Assembly: GCA_034766995.1 (NCBI GenBank)
Contig: CM068320.1
Coordinates: 23,897,312 to 23,961,311 of the forward strand
Source of the DNA: Acanthacorydalis orientalis
Taxonomy: Eukaryota; Arthropoda; Insecta; Megaloptera; Corydalidae
DNA: 64,000 nucleotides
Reading direction: 5' to 3'
Shown here piece by piece: positions 40,503-50,815 of this stretch; the first letter of the stretch is position 1, and every line of letters starts with the position of its first letter. The notes beneath the pieces were generated by a model, which saw nothing but the letters and a program-made list of their open reading frames with translations, made no database searches and was not told the DNA's origin. The position numbers were made by a program, and so were the translations under genes.

Positions 40503-40711
40503 TATATAATAATATACACACACATTTTTTTGTTTTAACATAAATAATATCATTATGAGTGAATGAAATTGAGATAAGCTAATGAACATTGTTTCGTTGT
40601 CTAAATTGATTTTGTTGGCATATTTTTTTGCACATTTCGATTTCGTTTTTAAATCATCATTTAACCATTGAGCTGATTATTTTTGGTGCGATTTAATAAA
40701 TTTTTGGTAAA
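40151..40711. other. AT-rich DNA with (TA)n at 40456-40500
   Basis: No further feature recognised. Confidence 0.5.
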
Positions 40712-40870
40712 ATGGATACAGAAAAATCTAAAAGAAGAAAGCGAGTAGTCCTCAGATTAGATGATAGACTTAAAATCTTTGGTGAGGAAAGATTCTGAAG
40801 TAAGAGACTCTTCTGCGATACATCAGAGATACGACTGCAGCCAAAAACTTACTTCCAAGAAACGAAAAAA
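40712..40870 (+). pseudogene. Possible pogo/Tigger-type transposase N-terminal relic
   Basis: The ATG at 40712 opens MDTEKSKRRKRVVLRLDDRL then KI, resembling the basic start and first helix of CENP-B/pogo-type DNA-binding domains (a 'KRKRVVLTIEDKLKI' style start). The frame then stops at 40796; a shifted frame reads LVRKDSEVRDSSAIHQRYDC, compatible with the next helices. Only about 50 codons remain. Assignment rests on this short stretch. Confidence 0.35.
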
Positions 40871-40890
40871 ATAACTGATTTTTTTTTCAC

Positions 40891-41535
40891 TGCATTTGTA
40901 GATAATACTCTATAATTTGCATACGGCTTATATGCAAATAACAAAAAAAAAACTATCATTTTTTATCTCTATATATCATTTGAGAATTTCCTGTTGTATT
41001 GACAAATTAAATTAATTTTTTTCAAATTAAATATTTACACAAAATAATATTATTCTCTTGAAGGAAGTATTTTTTTCGTATTGGTTACAGATGACCTAAT
41101 TTTGTCATTAATTAAACATTCAAACATAGATGACGAAACGTTTGTGTTTTTTTAAAAAAAAATTCGGATATATTTGTCAAATACATTCCAAGAAAATAAA
41201 AAAAGTATCAATAATTACTCGCACCTAAATTTATTAACACTCTTTCTTTTAAATAAAACGAATATTAATTAGAGAATGGTATCTTTTTTAAAATGTTTTT
41301 ATTATATTTTTAATACATCCAACTGCATTTGTAGATAATACTCTATAATTTGCATACGGCTTATATGCAAATAACAAAAAAAAACTATCAATTTCTTATC
41401 TCTATATATCATTTGAGAATTTCCTGTTGTATTGACAAATTAAATTATTTTTTTTCAAATTAAATATTTACACAAAACAACATTATTCTCTTGAAGGTAT
41501 TTTTTTTGTATTCATTACAGGTGACCTAATTTTGC
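40891..41535. repeat. Direct duplication of about 215 bp
   Basis: The block starting ctgcatttgtagataatact and ending atgacctaattttg occurs at 40891-41107 and again at 41322-41535, more than 90 percent identical by eye. The intervening 215 bases are unrelated. It follows the pogo-like relic, so it may belong to that element. Confidence 0.85.
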
Positions 41536-41803
41536 CTTATCACTAAATTACATATTTATATATGTTAAAATAAATTTGATACTGTCATAAAATATCAGCT
41601 GTACATGACAGATTGAAATAAATCAACAGAATTAGTAAGTAAAACGTATAATAGTGTACATTTTTTTGGTACCTTTTGAATATATTCGCATTAGATTATT
41701 AAATGATTTATTGACAAGCATATTACAAAAAATATGCATGAACACTAATATGCAAATTGTATCTATCGAAGTGTTTTATAAAACGTCATATAATAATAAC
41801 AGA

Positions 41804-41891
41804 ATCAGGGTGCAAATTAAAAAGTGTTAACATGACAGATACATATAAATTTGGCACGAAATGTCAAGTTGCATGTAATGGGATACGCCAA
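41804..41891 (+). CDS. Candidate exon, cysteine-rich sushi-like half domain
   Basis: Between an acceptor-like site (ataataataacag, ending 41803) and a donor-like site (CAAG|GTTATA, near 41891), an open frame reads ESGCKLKSVNMTDTYKF then GTKCQVACNGIRQ. The spacing C-(18)-C-x3-C with a preceding F-G is typical of the middle of a sushi/CCP domain (F.xG..C...C). If real it is one exon of a split gene whose other exons are not in reach. It is only about 30 codons long and could be chance. Exact ends are uncertain. Confidence 0.25.
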
Positions 41892-41954
41892 GGTTATAAA
41901 AAGTTACATTTTGATTGTCAGTATGCAAGCGAACGGACAAAGAGAATTCAATAA

Positions 41955-42180
41955 CATACGATAAGAAGTGAAAAAGGATCGATATAACCTAAAAATTGCA
42001 GTAGATCGCCTTTGGTCGATTGCAAGCGCCGCCCTGGCGGCAGTGCGAATGCACAGGGACCTGCGGTTATGTTGACGAATGTTGAAGGTCGCGCTCGTGA
42101 AGATAATTATTGATATCTTTTTAAATAACATTCAGTTTGAACGACTGCATCTACGCGGATCGCAGAATTGTTTTCATTCG
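41955..42180. other. GC-rich island, possible regulatory or exon sequence
   Basis: The strongest GC patch of the window, containing the inverted repeat gccgccctggcggc (42030-42043) followed by cagtgcgaatgcacagggac. It may be an untranslated exon or promoter. No long frame is present. It lies just downstream of the candidate sushi-like exon. Confidence 0.3.
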
Positions 42181-42348
42181 TTTACGATTGTTTCCTAAGA
42201 TAATTTCATTTCTATTGTATTCGATTTCGGCGAATTTGATTATTAATAGAAAGAATAAATAAACAATGTTAAATAATGTGAATAAGAAAGTTTTATTCCT
42301 CATTGAGTTACTGATTTTAATATATATATATATATTAATTAAATATGA

Positions 42349-42399
<51 letters not shown>

Positions 42400-42401
<2 letters not shown>

Positions 42402-42480
42402 ATGGGGAGTCAAGCGGGTGTCTGGCCTGGCGGCTGCAAGGGGTCCCAGATTCGGAGGGGATCCGAACTCGGAGAAAAAA
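42400..42480. other. GC-rich patch beside (TA)n
   Basis: The sequence ggggagtcaagcgggtgtct, ggcctggcggctgcaagggg follows a (TA)n array at 42352-42397. As at 2562-2700 and at the ends of family D, GC-rich sequence directly adjoins TA repeats. Confidence 0.4.
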
Positions 42481-42562
42481 ATCAATCATTATATAAAGAA
42501 ACGAAGCTTACACTTACTACAACGTCTTAAAACGAATTATAGGTTCTAATTTGTTAAAATAG

Positions 42563-43255
42563 TTAGAAAATTTCATTAAACAATTCCTTGATGAATGTTC
42601 TAATGTAGAAGAAGGAGCAATAAACATTACATTTTTATCGTTTGATGAACTTCATCCTGTTCATCAAAGGTTCATACGCAGACCACTGAAAAATAATATA
42701 GAAATGTATTCATTTTCTTCACGAGAAAATTTCATTTTTAATTCTTTTAATGTTGTTTGTGACAGTATGATTGAAGAACTTACTCGGAGAAATAAAATAT
42801 ATGAGGATAATATAGAAATTTTCAAAATATTATTTGATTTGAGTTTGCCAAATTCAGAAAATAGGAGAATGGAAAATTAAAAATTATCTACAAGTGTGAT
42901 ATTATCACACAACTATACGAGTATGTGATATTATTATCTACAAGTGTGAATTGATGATGAATTGGAACAATTCCTCCTTTTTACATGTGAAGATAAAAAC
43001 AAATTCAATACTGTCACAAAAATATACCAGACAGCAAATGAAATGTCCTCAACATTTCCATATGTTGAATTTTTTTTAATTTTTTTTTTGATTATTCCTC
43101 TTTCAAATACATCGGAAGAAAGATCATTCTCAGCGTCAAAAATAGTAAAAAAATATATTCGAAATACAATATCAGAGAAAAGGCTAAATAGTATGGCGGT
43201 TTTTTATATAGAACAAGGAACATTAAATAATAATCGATATTTGGAAAATAATTGA
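42563..43255 (+). pseudogene. hAT transposase C-terminal relic
   Basis: The first part (42563-42880, no ATG, stop at 42878) reads LENFIKQFLDECSNVEEGAI and later FKILFDLSLPNSENRR. After a small duplicated stretch (tatctacaagtgtga, twice, 42888-42948) a second frame (42962-43255) contains the hAT dimerisation region: KIYQTANEMSSTFPYVEFF, then PLSNTSEERSFSASKIVKKY and ISEKRLNSMAVFYIEQG. The ERSFS..K motif is characteristic of hAT elements and of their domesticated relatives, the ZMYM-type proteins. The N-terminal zinc finger and catalytic start are missing. The mariner at 43521 interrupts its downstream region. Confidence 0.75.
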
Positions 43256-43520
43256 TCAGTTTGATCGACAAAAATCAAGAAAAAAGTTTATTTAATTGCT
43301 TCACTCCAAATGAAATCTATAATTTCAGTTACAGTTTTACAGAGTTGAAAGTTTTTGTTTCTTTACTATTCTGAAAAATAATTCAGAATATTTTATTTCG
43401 ATATAATTGATATACTGTGTTTATAGAATAATGTTACAGATATAAAGAAAAATGTTATAAAAAATATTTTTACACAAAACCGTTTTTTTTTTGTTAGTCA
43501 AATAAATTTTGGAGACCCCG

Positions 43521-44632
43521 TAAATTTTACGGATAAATTGTTTTTGAGGGGAATTTCACTTCATTACTTGAACATGAAAAAAAGTGCTACCGAAAATCAT
43601 CGTCTTTTAGTGGAAGTTTATGGTGACCATGCTCTAGCTGAGCAAATGTGTCAGAAGTGGTTTGCAGATTTTAAAAGTGGTGATTTCGACTTGGAAGACA
43701 AGGAACGACCTGGACAGCCGAAAAAGTTCGTCGATGAAGAATTGGAGGCATTGCTTAATGAAGACCCATGTCAAACACTTCAAGAATTGTCTGAATCGTT
43801 GGGAGTTGACTTGTCAACGGTAACAAAATGCCTTAAAGCTATGGAAATGATCCAAAAGCAAGGAAATCGGGTCCCATACGAATTGAAACCGAGGGACGTT
43901 GAAAGACGTTTTTCTACCTGTGAACTGCTGCTTCAACGGGAGAAAAGGAATAGATTTTTGCATCGAATTGTCACGGGCGATGAAAAGTGGATCAATTACG
44001 ACAATTCCAAGCGCAGAAAGTCATGGGTTAAGCCCGGCCAACCATCAACACCAGCAGCGAAGCCAAATATCCATGGATCCAAGCTCATGCTCTGTATTTG
44101 GTGGTACCATAAGGGTGTGATCTACTATGTGTGTGAGCTACTCAAACCGAATGAAACCATCACTGGGAATCGCTACCGACTACAATTGATGCACTTGAGC
44201 CGTGCATTGAAGGAAAAGCGGCCGGAATACTTTAAAAGACACGACAAAGTTATTTTACAGCACGAAAATGCTCGTCCGCACGTCGAAAAACCGGTCAAAA
44301 CGTATTTGGAAACGCTCAAATGGGAAGTCATACCCCACCCGCCGTATTCTCCAGATATTGCTCCTTCTGATTACCACTTGTTTCGATCGATAAGTCATGG
44401 CCTGTCTGAGCAGAAGCTCACTTCTTATGAAGATTACAAAAAATGGGTCGATTCGTGGATTGCATCTAAAGACGAGGCGTTCTTCCGACGTTGGTATTCT
44501 TCTGCCAGAAAGATGGGAAAAAGTAGTGGCTAACGATGGACAATACTTTGAATGATATGTTTTTTCAATTTCATTTAAAATAAACGATCTTTTTTCATGA
44601 AGAAAACGCAATGAATTAATTCCAACACCCAA
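43521..44632 (+). mobile_element. Mariner, family A copy 2 (left end missing)
   Basis: The right terminal repeat (inverted) ttgggtgttggaattaattc is present with TA following (44633-44634). The left terminal repeat and the first codons are absent: similarity to the other copies starts abruptly at about 43521 after ggagacccc. It lies inside the hAT relic, whose right end appears again at 44802-44816. Confidence 0.9.
43574..44533 (+). CDS. Mariner transposase, open but probably inactive (family A copy 2)
   Basis: This is the longest uninterrupted transposase frame in the window. It is open from 43521; the first in-frame ATG is 43574 (MKKSATENHRL), giving 319 residues, so about 25 N-terminal residues present in the sister at 57144 are lost. 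The paired helix-turn-helix regions span residues 1-100. The catalytic core has Asp136 in TGDEKW and Asp266 in APSDYHLF with the correct 34-residue spacing, but the second catalytic residue is Glu231 (QHENARPH) instead of Asp. There is a two-codon insertion (YYVCELLKP for YYELLKP), WWY in place of WWD, and a frame shift after about residue 306 that replaces the normal C-terminus (LPERW...ANDGQYFE) with WYSSARKMGKSSG. Activity is therefore unlikely. Confidence 0.85.
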   Translation: MKKSATENHRLLVEVYGDHALAEQMCQKWFADFKSGDFDLEDKERPGQPKKFVDEELEALLNEDPCQTLQELSESLGVDLSTVTKCLKAMEMIQKQGNRVPYELKPRDVERRFSTCELLLQREKRNRFLHRIVTGDEKWINYDNSKRRKSWVKPGQPSTPAAKPNIHGSKLMLCIWWYHKGVIYYVCELLKPNETITGNRYRLQLMHLSRALKEKRPEYFKRHDKVILQHENARPHVEKPVKTYLETLKWEVIPHPPYSPDIAPSDYHLFRSISHGLSEQKLTSYEDYKKWVDSWIASKDEAFFRRWYSSARKMGKSSG

Positions 44633-44816
44633 TATTATAAAACTTATGTAGAACTTTATACTGAAGCATTATATTATAAATAAATGAAATATGAAGTAGC
44701 AACTTATTTTAATTCATTTTATGTTAATTTATTTTATTTAATAATTTGGTCTTGCTCCTGACTCGGAGACAGAATGATAATTTGGCCCCTGAACCAGGAA
44801 AGGTTGTTCATGCCTG
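44633..44816 (+). mobile_element. Probable hAT right-terminal region
   Basis: Downstream of the inserted mariner, the sequence ends in aaaggttgttcatgcctg (44799-44816). Inverted, this is caggcatgaacaaccttt, a hAT-style terminus beginning CAG. It is preceded by tttggcccctgaacc. It most likely completes the hAT relic that starts before 42563. Confidence 0.5.
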
Positions 44817-46289
44817 CTTTATACATTATAACTATTTCTCTATATAAAAGTCTTCTAAAAGATATTTCAGATAAATTCGAAAACATTTCAGCTAAGTATA
44901 TTACCATGTTTTGAAGACTTTTTTAAAGAAACTCTGCCAATATGGCTCAGATTGAAATCCGTGTTAAATATATCTAAATTATGAAATACAGTAATAATAT
45001 GGTTTGAAAGTGTTCAACTTGTATTAAAATATTTGATGAATTTTTTTAAAAAATTCTGATTAAATTTTACTATTTATCCCAGTTGTATTTATTAAAGATT
45101 TTTTTATTTTCTAAACAATTAGATAGTTGAAAAATGTTTCAAAATCATTACCGAGTGCAGTATAAATTGTTTAGATATTTTTAAATTTTGCAGCTATGTT
45201 ATGTCCTTATTTTATGATTTTTAATACATTTATAGGACATATGATAAACATAACAATAAAAAAAGCTTATTGAAAAAAGTGTATCTGTAAAAAGTCGATA
45301 CATGAATTAATTAAGTCAGTAATATTATTTAAACTCTGTATTTCATTGTTTAACCAAATTATTCTAAAAATATCTTTCATGACTGCACTTATTGTAAATT
45401 AACATACTAGTTGGAAATTTATCAGCCTGATACTGAATAATACATTAATAAATCTATCTTATTTATTTTAAATAATCATTTCGATTATATACTTTTTTAT
45501 CTATTGTTTCTACTGTCGATTCGATTTTTAAAACTGATATTTTAGATTAATGTAAAGTTAAAAAGTAGTTATTAATATATCCAGTCGATTAAGATTTATT
45601 CTCAGCTTGTCATTTTTTCCGAAAAGTTTACTTGATAACATTGAAGAGTGTATAAGCTACTCTTATGTTCAATCTATTTTTATTTAACTTGATATTATTT
45701 AATATGTTTTTATTTGACATTCAATTCTTTATGACTGAAGACATAAAAGTGCATATCTTTGTTTTCCGTAATAAGATATTTTCATTTATATAATTGCTAT
45801 AAAAACAAAATAAATGTAATAAAATTTGTCATTAAACTAACAGTTTATTGAAAAATTCATAGTTAGTACTTCCATTCGTTATTTAAACATTTTTTTTACA
45901 ATTTTTTTTTCAGGTACAGACTATTTTTTCTTATTCACGGCTAAGAATAAACGTCGTATTAATAGCTTACAAACGTACTTTACATAAACATGACTCATTT
46001 TAAAACAAGTACCAATGTACAAGTGGGAGTTATTTTTACAGCATGCTTTTTAAATTTTATGTTAATAATAAAGCATTAACAATAAACATACGAAATTTTG
46101 AAGCACTGAAAACGTGAAAATATTTAAATTGAAATTAATGAATGCACATGAAGTGTTTTTTTTTCACTATTTGATTTTGAACATATTTTTTTGAGTCAAT
46201 TACAAACAAGAATACGTTTCAAGTTTGATGGAAAACAAATAAAAATATGAAAATAATCTTTAATAATTGTGTTTAATAATTCATTTAAA

Positions 46290-46291
<2 letters not shown>
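44817..46291. other. AT-rich DNA, no feature seen
   Basis: About 1.5 kb with no recognisable frame or repeat edge. Confidence 0.5.
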
Positions 46292-46375
<84 letters not shown>

Positions 46376-46391
46376 AAGAGAGCGAGAGAGA
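46292..46391. repeat. (TA)n followed by (GA)n
   Basis: About 53 bases of TA then 45 bases of GA-type repeat. Confidence 0.95.
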
Positions 46392-46609
46392 TTAATTTTA
46401 CAGAGACAATAAATAATCACTTATAGACAAATCAAATATTTAAATATGTTATATAAGAAAAAATATATAATTTATCCTTAACTATATTTTAATAAATTAG
46501 AAAAAAATTAAATCATTTTCAAATAGCTTTCGGAGTTACTTACTTTTCTACAATTCAATCTCCATATTAAATATTTTGAAGTAAAGCAATTAAGAAATGT
46601 TTTGAACTA

Positions 46610-47893
46610 TTAGGTTGGTGCAAAAATAATTGCAGTTTTTATCATTTTTAAGTCTGGCATCGATTTTTCTAATTAATGTTACCTTTTGTTACAGTCATGT
46701 GATACATCATTGTAAACAATGAAATTATCATTACTGATTTCAGTTTATTTCTATTGTTTTCATTATATAGTATTTTTGGTTATAACCTCTTAAATAAGTC
46801 ATGGAAAAAAGCGAATTTGAGCGATTTTGCTGTATGAGTTGATATTGGGACGTAAAGCTACAGAAACTGATTGAAATATCAAAGTTGTTTTTGGCAAAGA
46901 GTCAGTTAGTGAACGTACAGCTCAACACTGGTTCCAAAACTTTTTGTAAGGGAAAGTACGAGAGTCTTGATGATGACGAGAGTAACGGATGTCTTTCAGC
47001 TATAGGCAATAAAGATTTAAGAACCTTTATCGAAACGGATCAACGTAAAACAACTCGAGAGGTGGCAGAAGAATTAAATGTTGATCATTCAACAATTGTT
47101 CAACATTTGAGCCTAATTGGAAAAACAAAAAACTGAATAAATTGGTGCCGTATGAACTAAACGAACATCAAGCAATTCGGCGATAGGAAGTCTGTCCTGC
47201 GTTGCTTTTAGGTAACAAAAATGATCTCTTTCTTGGTCGCATTGTCACATGCAAAGTGGATTCTCTACAACAATCGTAAACGTTCATTATGGTGGCTAGA
47301 CGAGGAGAATTACTAAAACAATTTCCTAAACCGAAGCTTCATGAAAAAAAGGTCAAAAAAATTCACTTTTTCGTGGTCGGCCAGTGGCATCATTCACTGC
47401 AACTTCTTAAATCCTAGTAAAACAATAACAGTAAAAAAATATTGTCAGGAAATTGAAAAAAAATACATGCGAAGTTGCATAGTTTACGGTGAGCATTATT
47501 TAATCGAAGAGGATCAATTTTTCTCCATGACGACGCCCTACTACACGTCTCACAATTGACTTTAAAAAATTTAAATGAGTTGTGTTATTAAACCTGACCT
47601 CATCCACCTTATTCTTCGGACCTGTCTCCGACAGATTATCATTTTGTTGAACATTTGAGTAATTTTGTACGAGAGAAGGTTTTCAACAACAAGCATCAGC
47701 TCAAAACGTTTTCGATGAATCCGTTAATTACAGGACTCCAAAGTTCTATCTTGTATGAATAATTTGTTTCTCATTGGGAGAAACGTGTGCAGGGTAAAGG
47801 TCTTTATTTTAATTAATAAATGTAATTTTTAACTGATATATGCATTTTTATACTCGATACGTGAAAACCGCAATTATTTTTACACCAACCTAA
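46610..47893 (+). mobile_element. Mariner of the Hsmar1/cecropia type, full length
   Basis: The element is 1284 bp with ends ttaggttggtgcaaaaataa (left) and the same sequence inverted at the right (ttaggttggtgtaaaaataa), flanked by TA. This terminal repeat is very close to that of the Hsmar1 group (cecropia subfamily), the lineage from which primate SETMAR derives. The transposase is on the plus strand and broken. Confidence 0.92.
46801..47815 (+). pseudogene. Mariner transposase pseudogene (cecropia type)
   Basis: The ATG at 46801 starts MEKSEF. Fragments in several frames follow: SERTAQHWFQNF-like text near 46910; KGKYESLDDDESNG and QRKTTREVAEELNVDHSTIV (46950-47100), the two DNA-binding helices; the region of the first catalytic Asp (near 47250), where TCDEKW is reduced to TCK by a small deletion; LHDDALLHVSQLTL (near 47525) with the second Asp; SPTDYHFVEHLSNFVREK (near 47625) with the third Asp; and a C-terminal part to about 47815. 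Multiple frameshifts and loss of the first Asp make it inactive. Confidence 0.88.
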
Positions 47894-48244
47894 TAATTTA
47901 AATGTTTATTTAATGTAATTATTCAGCACAAAAGAAATATTGTTTTAAAGCCTTTATCGAATCCTCGCTAGATTATTCGATTAACTGTGAATTTTAATCT
48001 GAGAATAAATCAAAAATTAAAGATTTAACATTTTTCGAGTGTTGTAAAAAAGAGCATTCAATCATAATTACATGATTTCATATAAAAAAAATCAATAACG
48101 TGTTATCTTTTTGTGATTTATTTATATTTACTTTTTTCATATAAAAAAGTAAACTGAAATAAATAATACAACAAATCATATAAATATTCATGTGTGTGTA
48201 ATGTGCGAAAGTTGATTAAAATATTAACGAAAGTCAAATACATT
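47894..48244. other. AT-rich DNA, no feature seen
   Basis: Nothing recognisable. Confidence 0.5.
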
Positions 48245-48520
48245 GTAATACGAAATTCCATCACGTTCGGGTTATTTTGGATTTGCCTGTGAGCGACAAT
48301 TTATTGCACTTGGCCAGCACGTGACCCTCGGACGCCACGTAGTGGGGACACAGCAAGCAACAAGTATTTCCGTATGTAGTAAATATAAATATCGCAGAAT
48401 GCAATTCCATGCTACGAGCGAATGTTTGTACGTTGCGGCGCTGCCTTGACAGTTGGCCCCTTTTACCGAAAACATCCTTGGTTTTAGTCACTTGTTCCGC
48501 AAGCGAATAATACAAATTTT
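48245..48520. other. Less AT-rich island, unknown
   Basis: A sharply delimited block of higher GC (ggccagcacgtgaccctcgg, acgccacgtagtggggacac, gttgcggcgctgccttgaca) containing an E-box-like cacgtg. Overlapping minus-strand frames (48261-48575 and 48272-48475) are open but match no family that can be recognised. Candidate host exon or conserved noncoding sequence. Confidence 0.35.
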
Positions 48521-49238
48521 TTATGTAGATCGTGTCCTTGCATCTCTTAATATTATTAAATTTCGTATTAAACATTTATATAATCGATACAACCTTAACA
48601 ACCAAATTTGTAATGCTGTAAGCGATTATTTTTTTTTTAAACGTGCCACCGGTATTAATATTGTTATATGACAATAATTGTATTTTATGTTAATATAATT
48701 TATGTGGAGATAAAAAAAATTCAGTAAAGTTATAAAAGCAATTAAGTAGTTCATTCATTGAGGTATAATATAATAAAGAATATTTACAAACGTGTGTTTA
48801 GTTATGATATATTTCAATAGTTATTTAAACAATGGAAAATGGAAAACATTTAAACATGAAACCTTTGAAGCCGGGCATGGATCTAGGAATCCATTGATGT
48901 TTTTCAAACAAACTAGTCTCGAAGCGCTATCTTTTGGATGATATATTTAAAGGTCACTAATCTCCTTCTGATGAAACTAAATTTACAACTCTTTCTTTCA
49001 TAAAAAAAATAAGATCGTCCAAAAATCAGAAAAATCATGGTTTTATTTGAAAACCTAACAAACATTGTGAACTTGAAAATTCGGTTGAATAATTTTTTTT
49101 TCCAAAAGTTCATCATTAGAAGAAAGCATGTAAAAATTTTCCAAACTCTGCGTTCTTCATGTGCATCGCAAAAAAAAAATTTCTGTCTGCAGTGATATTT
49201 TTTGATTTATTGTAATTTATTTTTTTCCTATCAAAAAA
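48521..49238. other. AT-rich DNA upstream of the piggyBac relic
   Basis: The region 48860-49238 may contain more decayed transposon sequence, but no block could be aligned with confidence. Confidence 0.35.
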
Positions 49239-49600
49239 ATGACAAGAAAAACTATCAAATGGTACGAAAATTTTTTTTTCCATATTTTCGATCTTACAAT
49301 CTACAACACATACATTATTTACTGCCGTGTGAACCGTAAAAGAATGAGTCTTACTGATTACAGACTCATATTTACTTCACATATTGTTCAAACAGTTGCT
49401 CCAAATGCATTTTCTACGATAAGTCCAAATCCACACCGATCGAGGCCTCATTTTCCGGAAAGAATACCGTTAGATCATGGTCAACGAATACAGTTGTAGT
49501 TTGTACAGCAAATAGAAGAGATGGACGTCCAGGTACAAGATGTGACCGATATGAAACCATTTTGTGCACACTTGTTTGTTTAAAAAAAGTTCACAGTCAA
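49239..49600 (+). pseudogene. piggyBac-type transposase C-terminal relic
   Basis: The open frame at 49239-49499 reads TRKTIKWYENFFFHIFDLTI, YNTYIIY, RKRMSLTDYRLIF and later RPHFPERIPLDHG. These are the conserved C-terminal blocks of piggyBac (PGBD-like) transposases (rKT.kWy.k.FfhllD...N.y.ly; fR..L; H.Pe.iP). After a frame shift near 49495, CTANRRDGRPGTRCDRYETI matches the start of the terminal cysteine-rich domain. The DDD catalytic core upstream is missing or unrecognisable. Confidence 0.7.
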
Positions 49601-50144
49601 CAGTAATATTATTTCTACAAATTTTCGGTTGCAATCATTTTTTCTGCTTCCAATTATATGTTTTCAATCAAGAGATTTATGTTTCCTCGAATATTGTCAA
49701 GGATTTTCGACGATATATCAGATAGATGTGAAATTTCTAATGGCTAATCTGAATTTACTTATTTTTTCTTGCAACCAAAAAATTTGCAATTTTTATTTTG
49801 TTGACGGTAAAAGAATGTCCAATTAATCGAAAAATATTTATTAAAAAAAATTAGCACCCTTTCCTCCTCCCCGACTCAAATGGTTAAAATATTTTTTTTC
49901 AATGAAAGTTTGAGTAAGTTAATTGGCATGTACGAAATTATATATTTATGTAAGTTTTAGTTATCAAAGACAATATAAAAAAAAACATAGAACGAATATA
50001 AAAATAAATGTAAAAAGTATCAAGATTATGTAAATAAAAGCAGAACAAGAAAATAGAATTTTATCTATATAAGTTTCTAATTTAATTTTCATTCTAAAGC
50101 TTACTAAAGTTAAATATTTCATTTTTATAAATAAATTTTCATTC
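49601..50144. other. AT-rich DNA, no feature seen
   Basis: Open frames here have no recognisable motif. Confidence 0.45.
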
Positions 50145-50300
50145 CCATGCAAACCTCAGAGATTGTCTTTGATCAAAAACTTTCAATAATTGATAATTTT
50201 TCACTTTAATTGTTGCAAGTACGCATTTCGCTGTCTATTTTGTCATTTTTAGAATGCTAAGAATGCTAATGCTTCACAAATCTGATTTTTCTATTAAAAA
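50145..50300 (+). repeat. Family A MITE half-copy
   Basis: Contains tttgatcaaaaactttcaat, aattgataattttt, tacgcatttcgctg, then gaatgctaagaatgctaatg and aatctgatttttct, the same order of blocks as the left arm at 37945-38100. Confidence 0.5.
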
Positions 50301-50378
50301 ATCTAATTTTTCTGTACTTATAGAAAATGTATTTACTGTACTTTATAATTTAGCAACAGTTCACTGGTTATGTACTAG

Positions 50379-50380
<2 letters not shown>

Positions 50381-50442
<62 letters not shown>

Positions 50443-50465
50443 ATGTGTGTGTGTGTGTGTGTGTT
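50381..50465. repeat. (TA)n followed by (TG)n
   Basis: Compound microsatellite of about 85 bases. Confidence 0.95.
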
Positions 50466-50559
50466 TATAATGAATCCGTTTGTTTTTCCAGCATAAATCG
50501 AATTATTTGAAAAACAATTTCTTTTCTTACTTTCAGTGTTAAATAATAATTATATCCCA

Positions 50560-50815
50560 AAATATTAGGTTCAACAATATGCAAAAAGATAAAGGAGAAG
50601 CAACTCCAATTAAAAAATAGTTAAAATCTTCAAGGCAAAAAAAAAAAGAATAATGTGCATCTCCTGTTATCAGAAAAGCATGCAAACTTTGGAACGACAA
50701 GAAGCTAGGAAAAAAGTAAAAAATACAGGAACATATTGTCCTAGTTATCCAAAAACTGCAGATTTGTTCGAATTGTTTCAGCGAATATCATACAAAAAAG
50801 CATTAAAAATAACAT
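50560..50815 (+). pseudogene. Possible piggyBac cysteine-rich tail relic
   Basis: Frame pieces RKACKLWNDKKLGKK and, after a shift, KNTGTYCPSYPKTADLFELF then QRISYKKALK resemble the terminal cysteine-rich domain of piggyBac transposases (C..C...K..t.Y.C..Cp...LC...CF..YH), with several cysteines replaced. Weak and short. Confidence 0.3.

Noticed and set aside
44255..44632. 125-codon minus-strand frame opposite the mariner transposase
   Set aside because: It is the antisense shadow of the transposase frame at 43574-44533.
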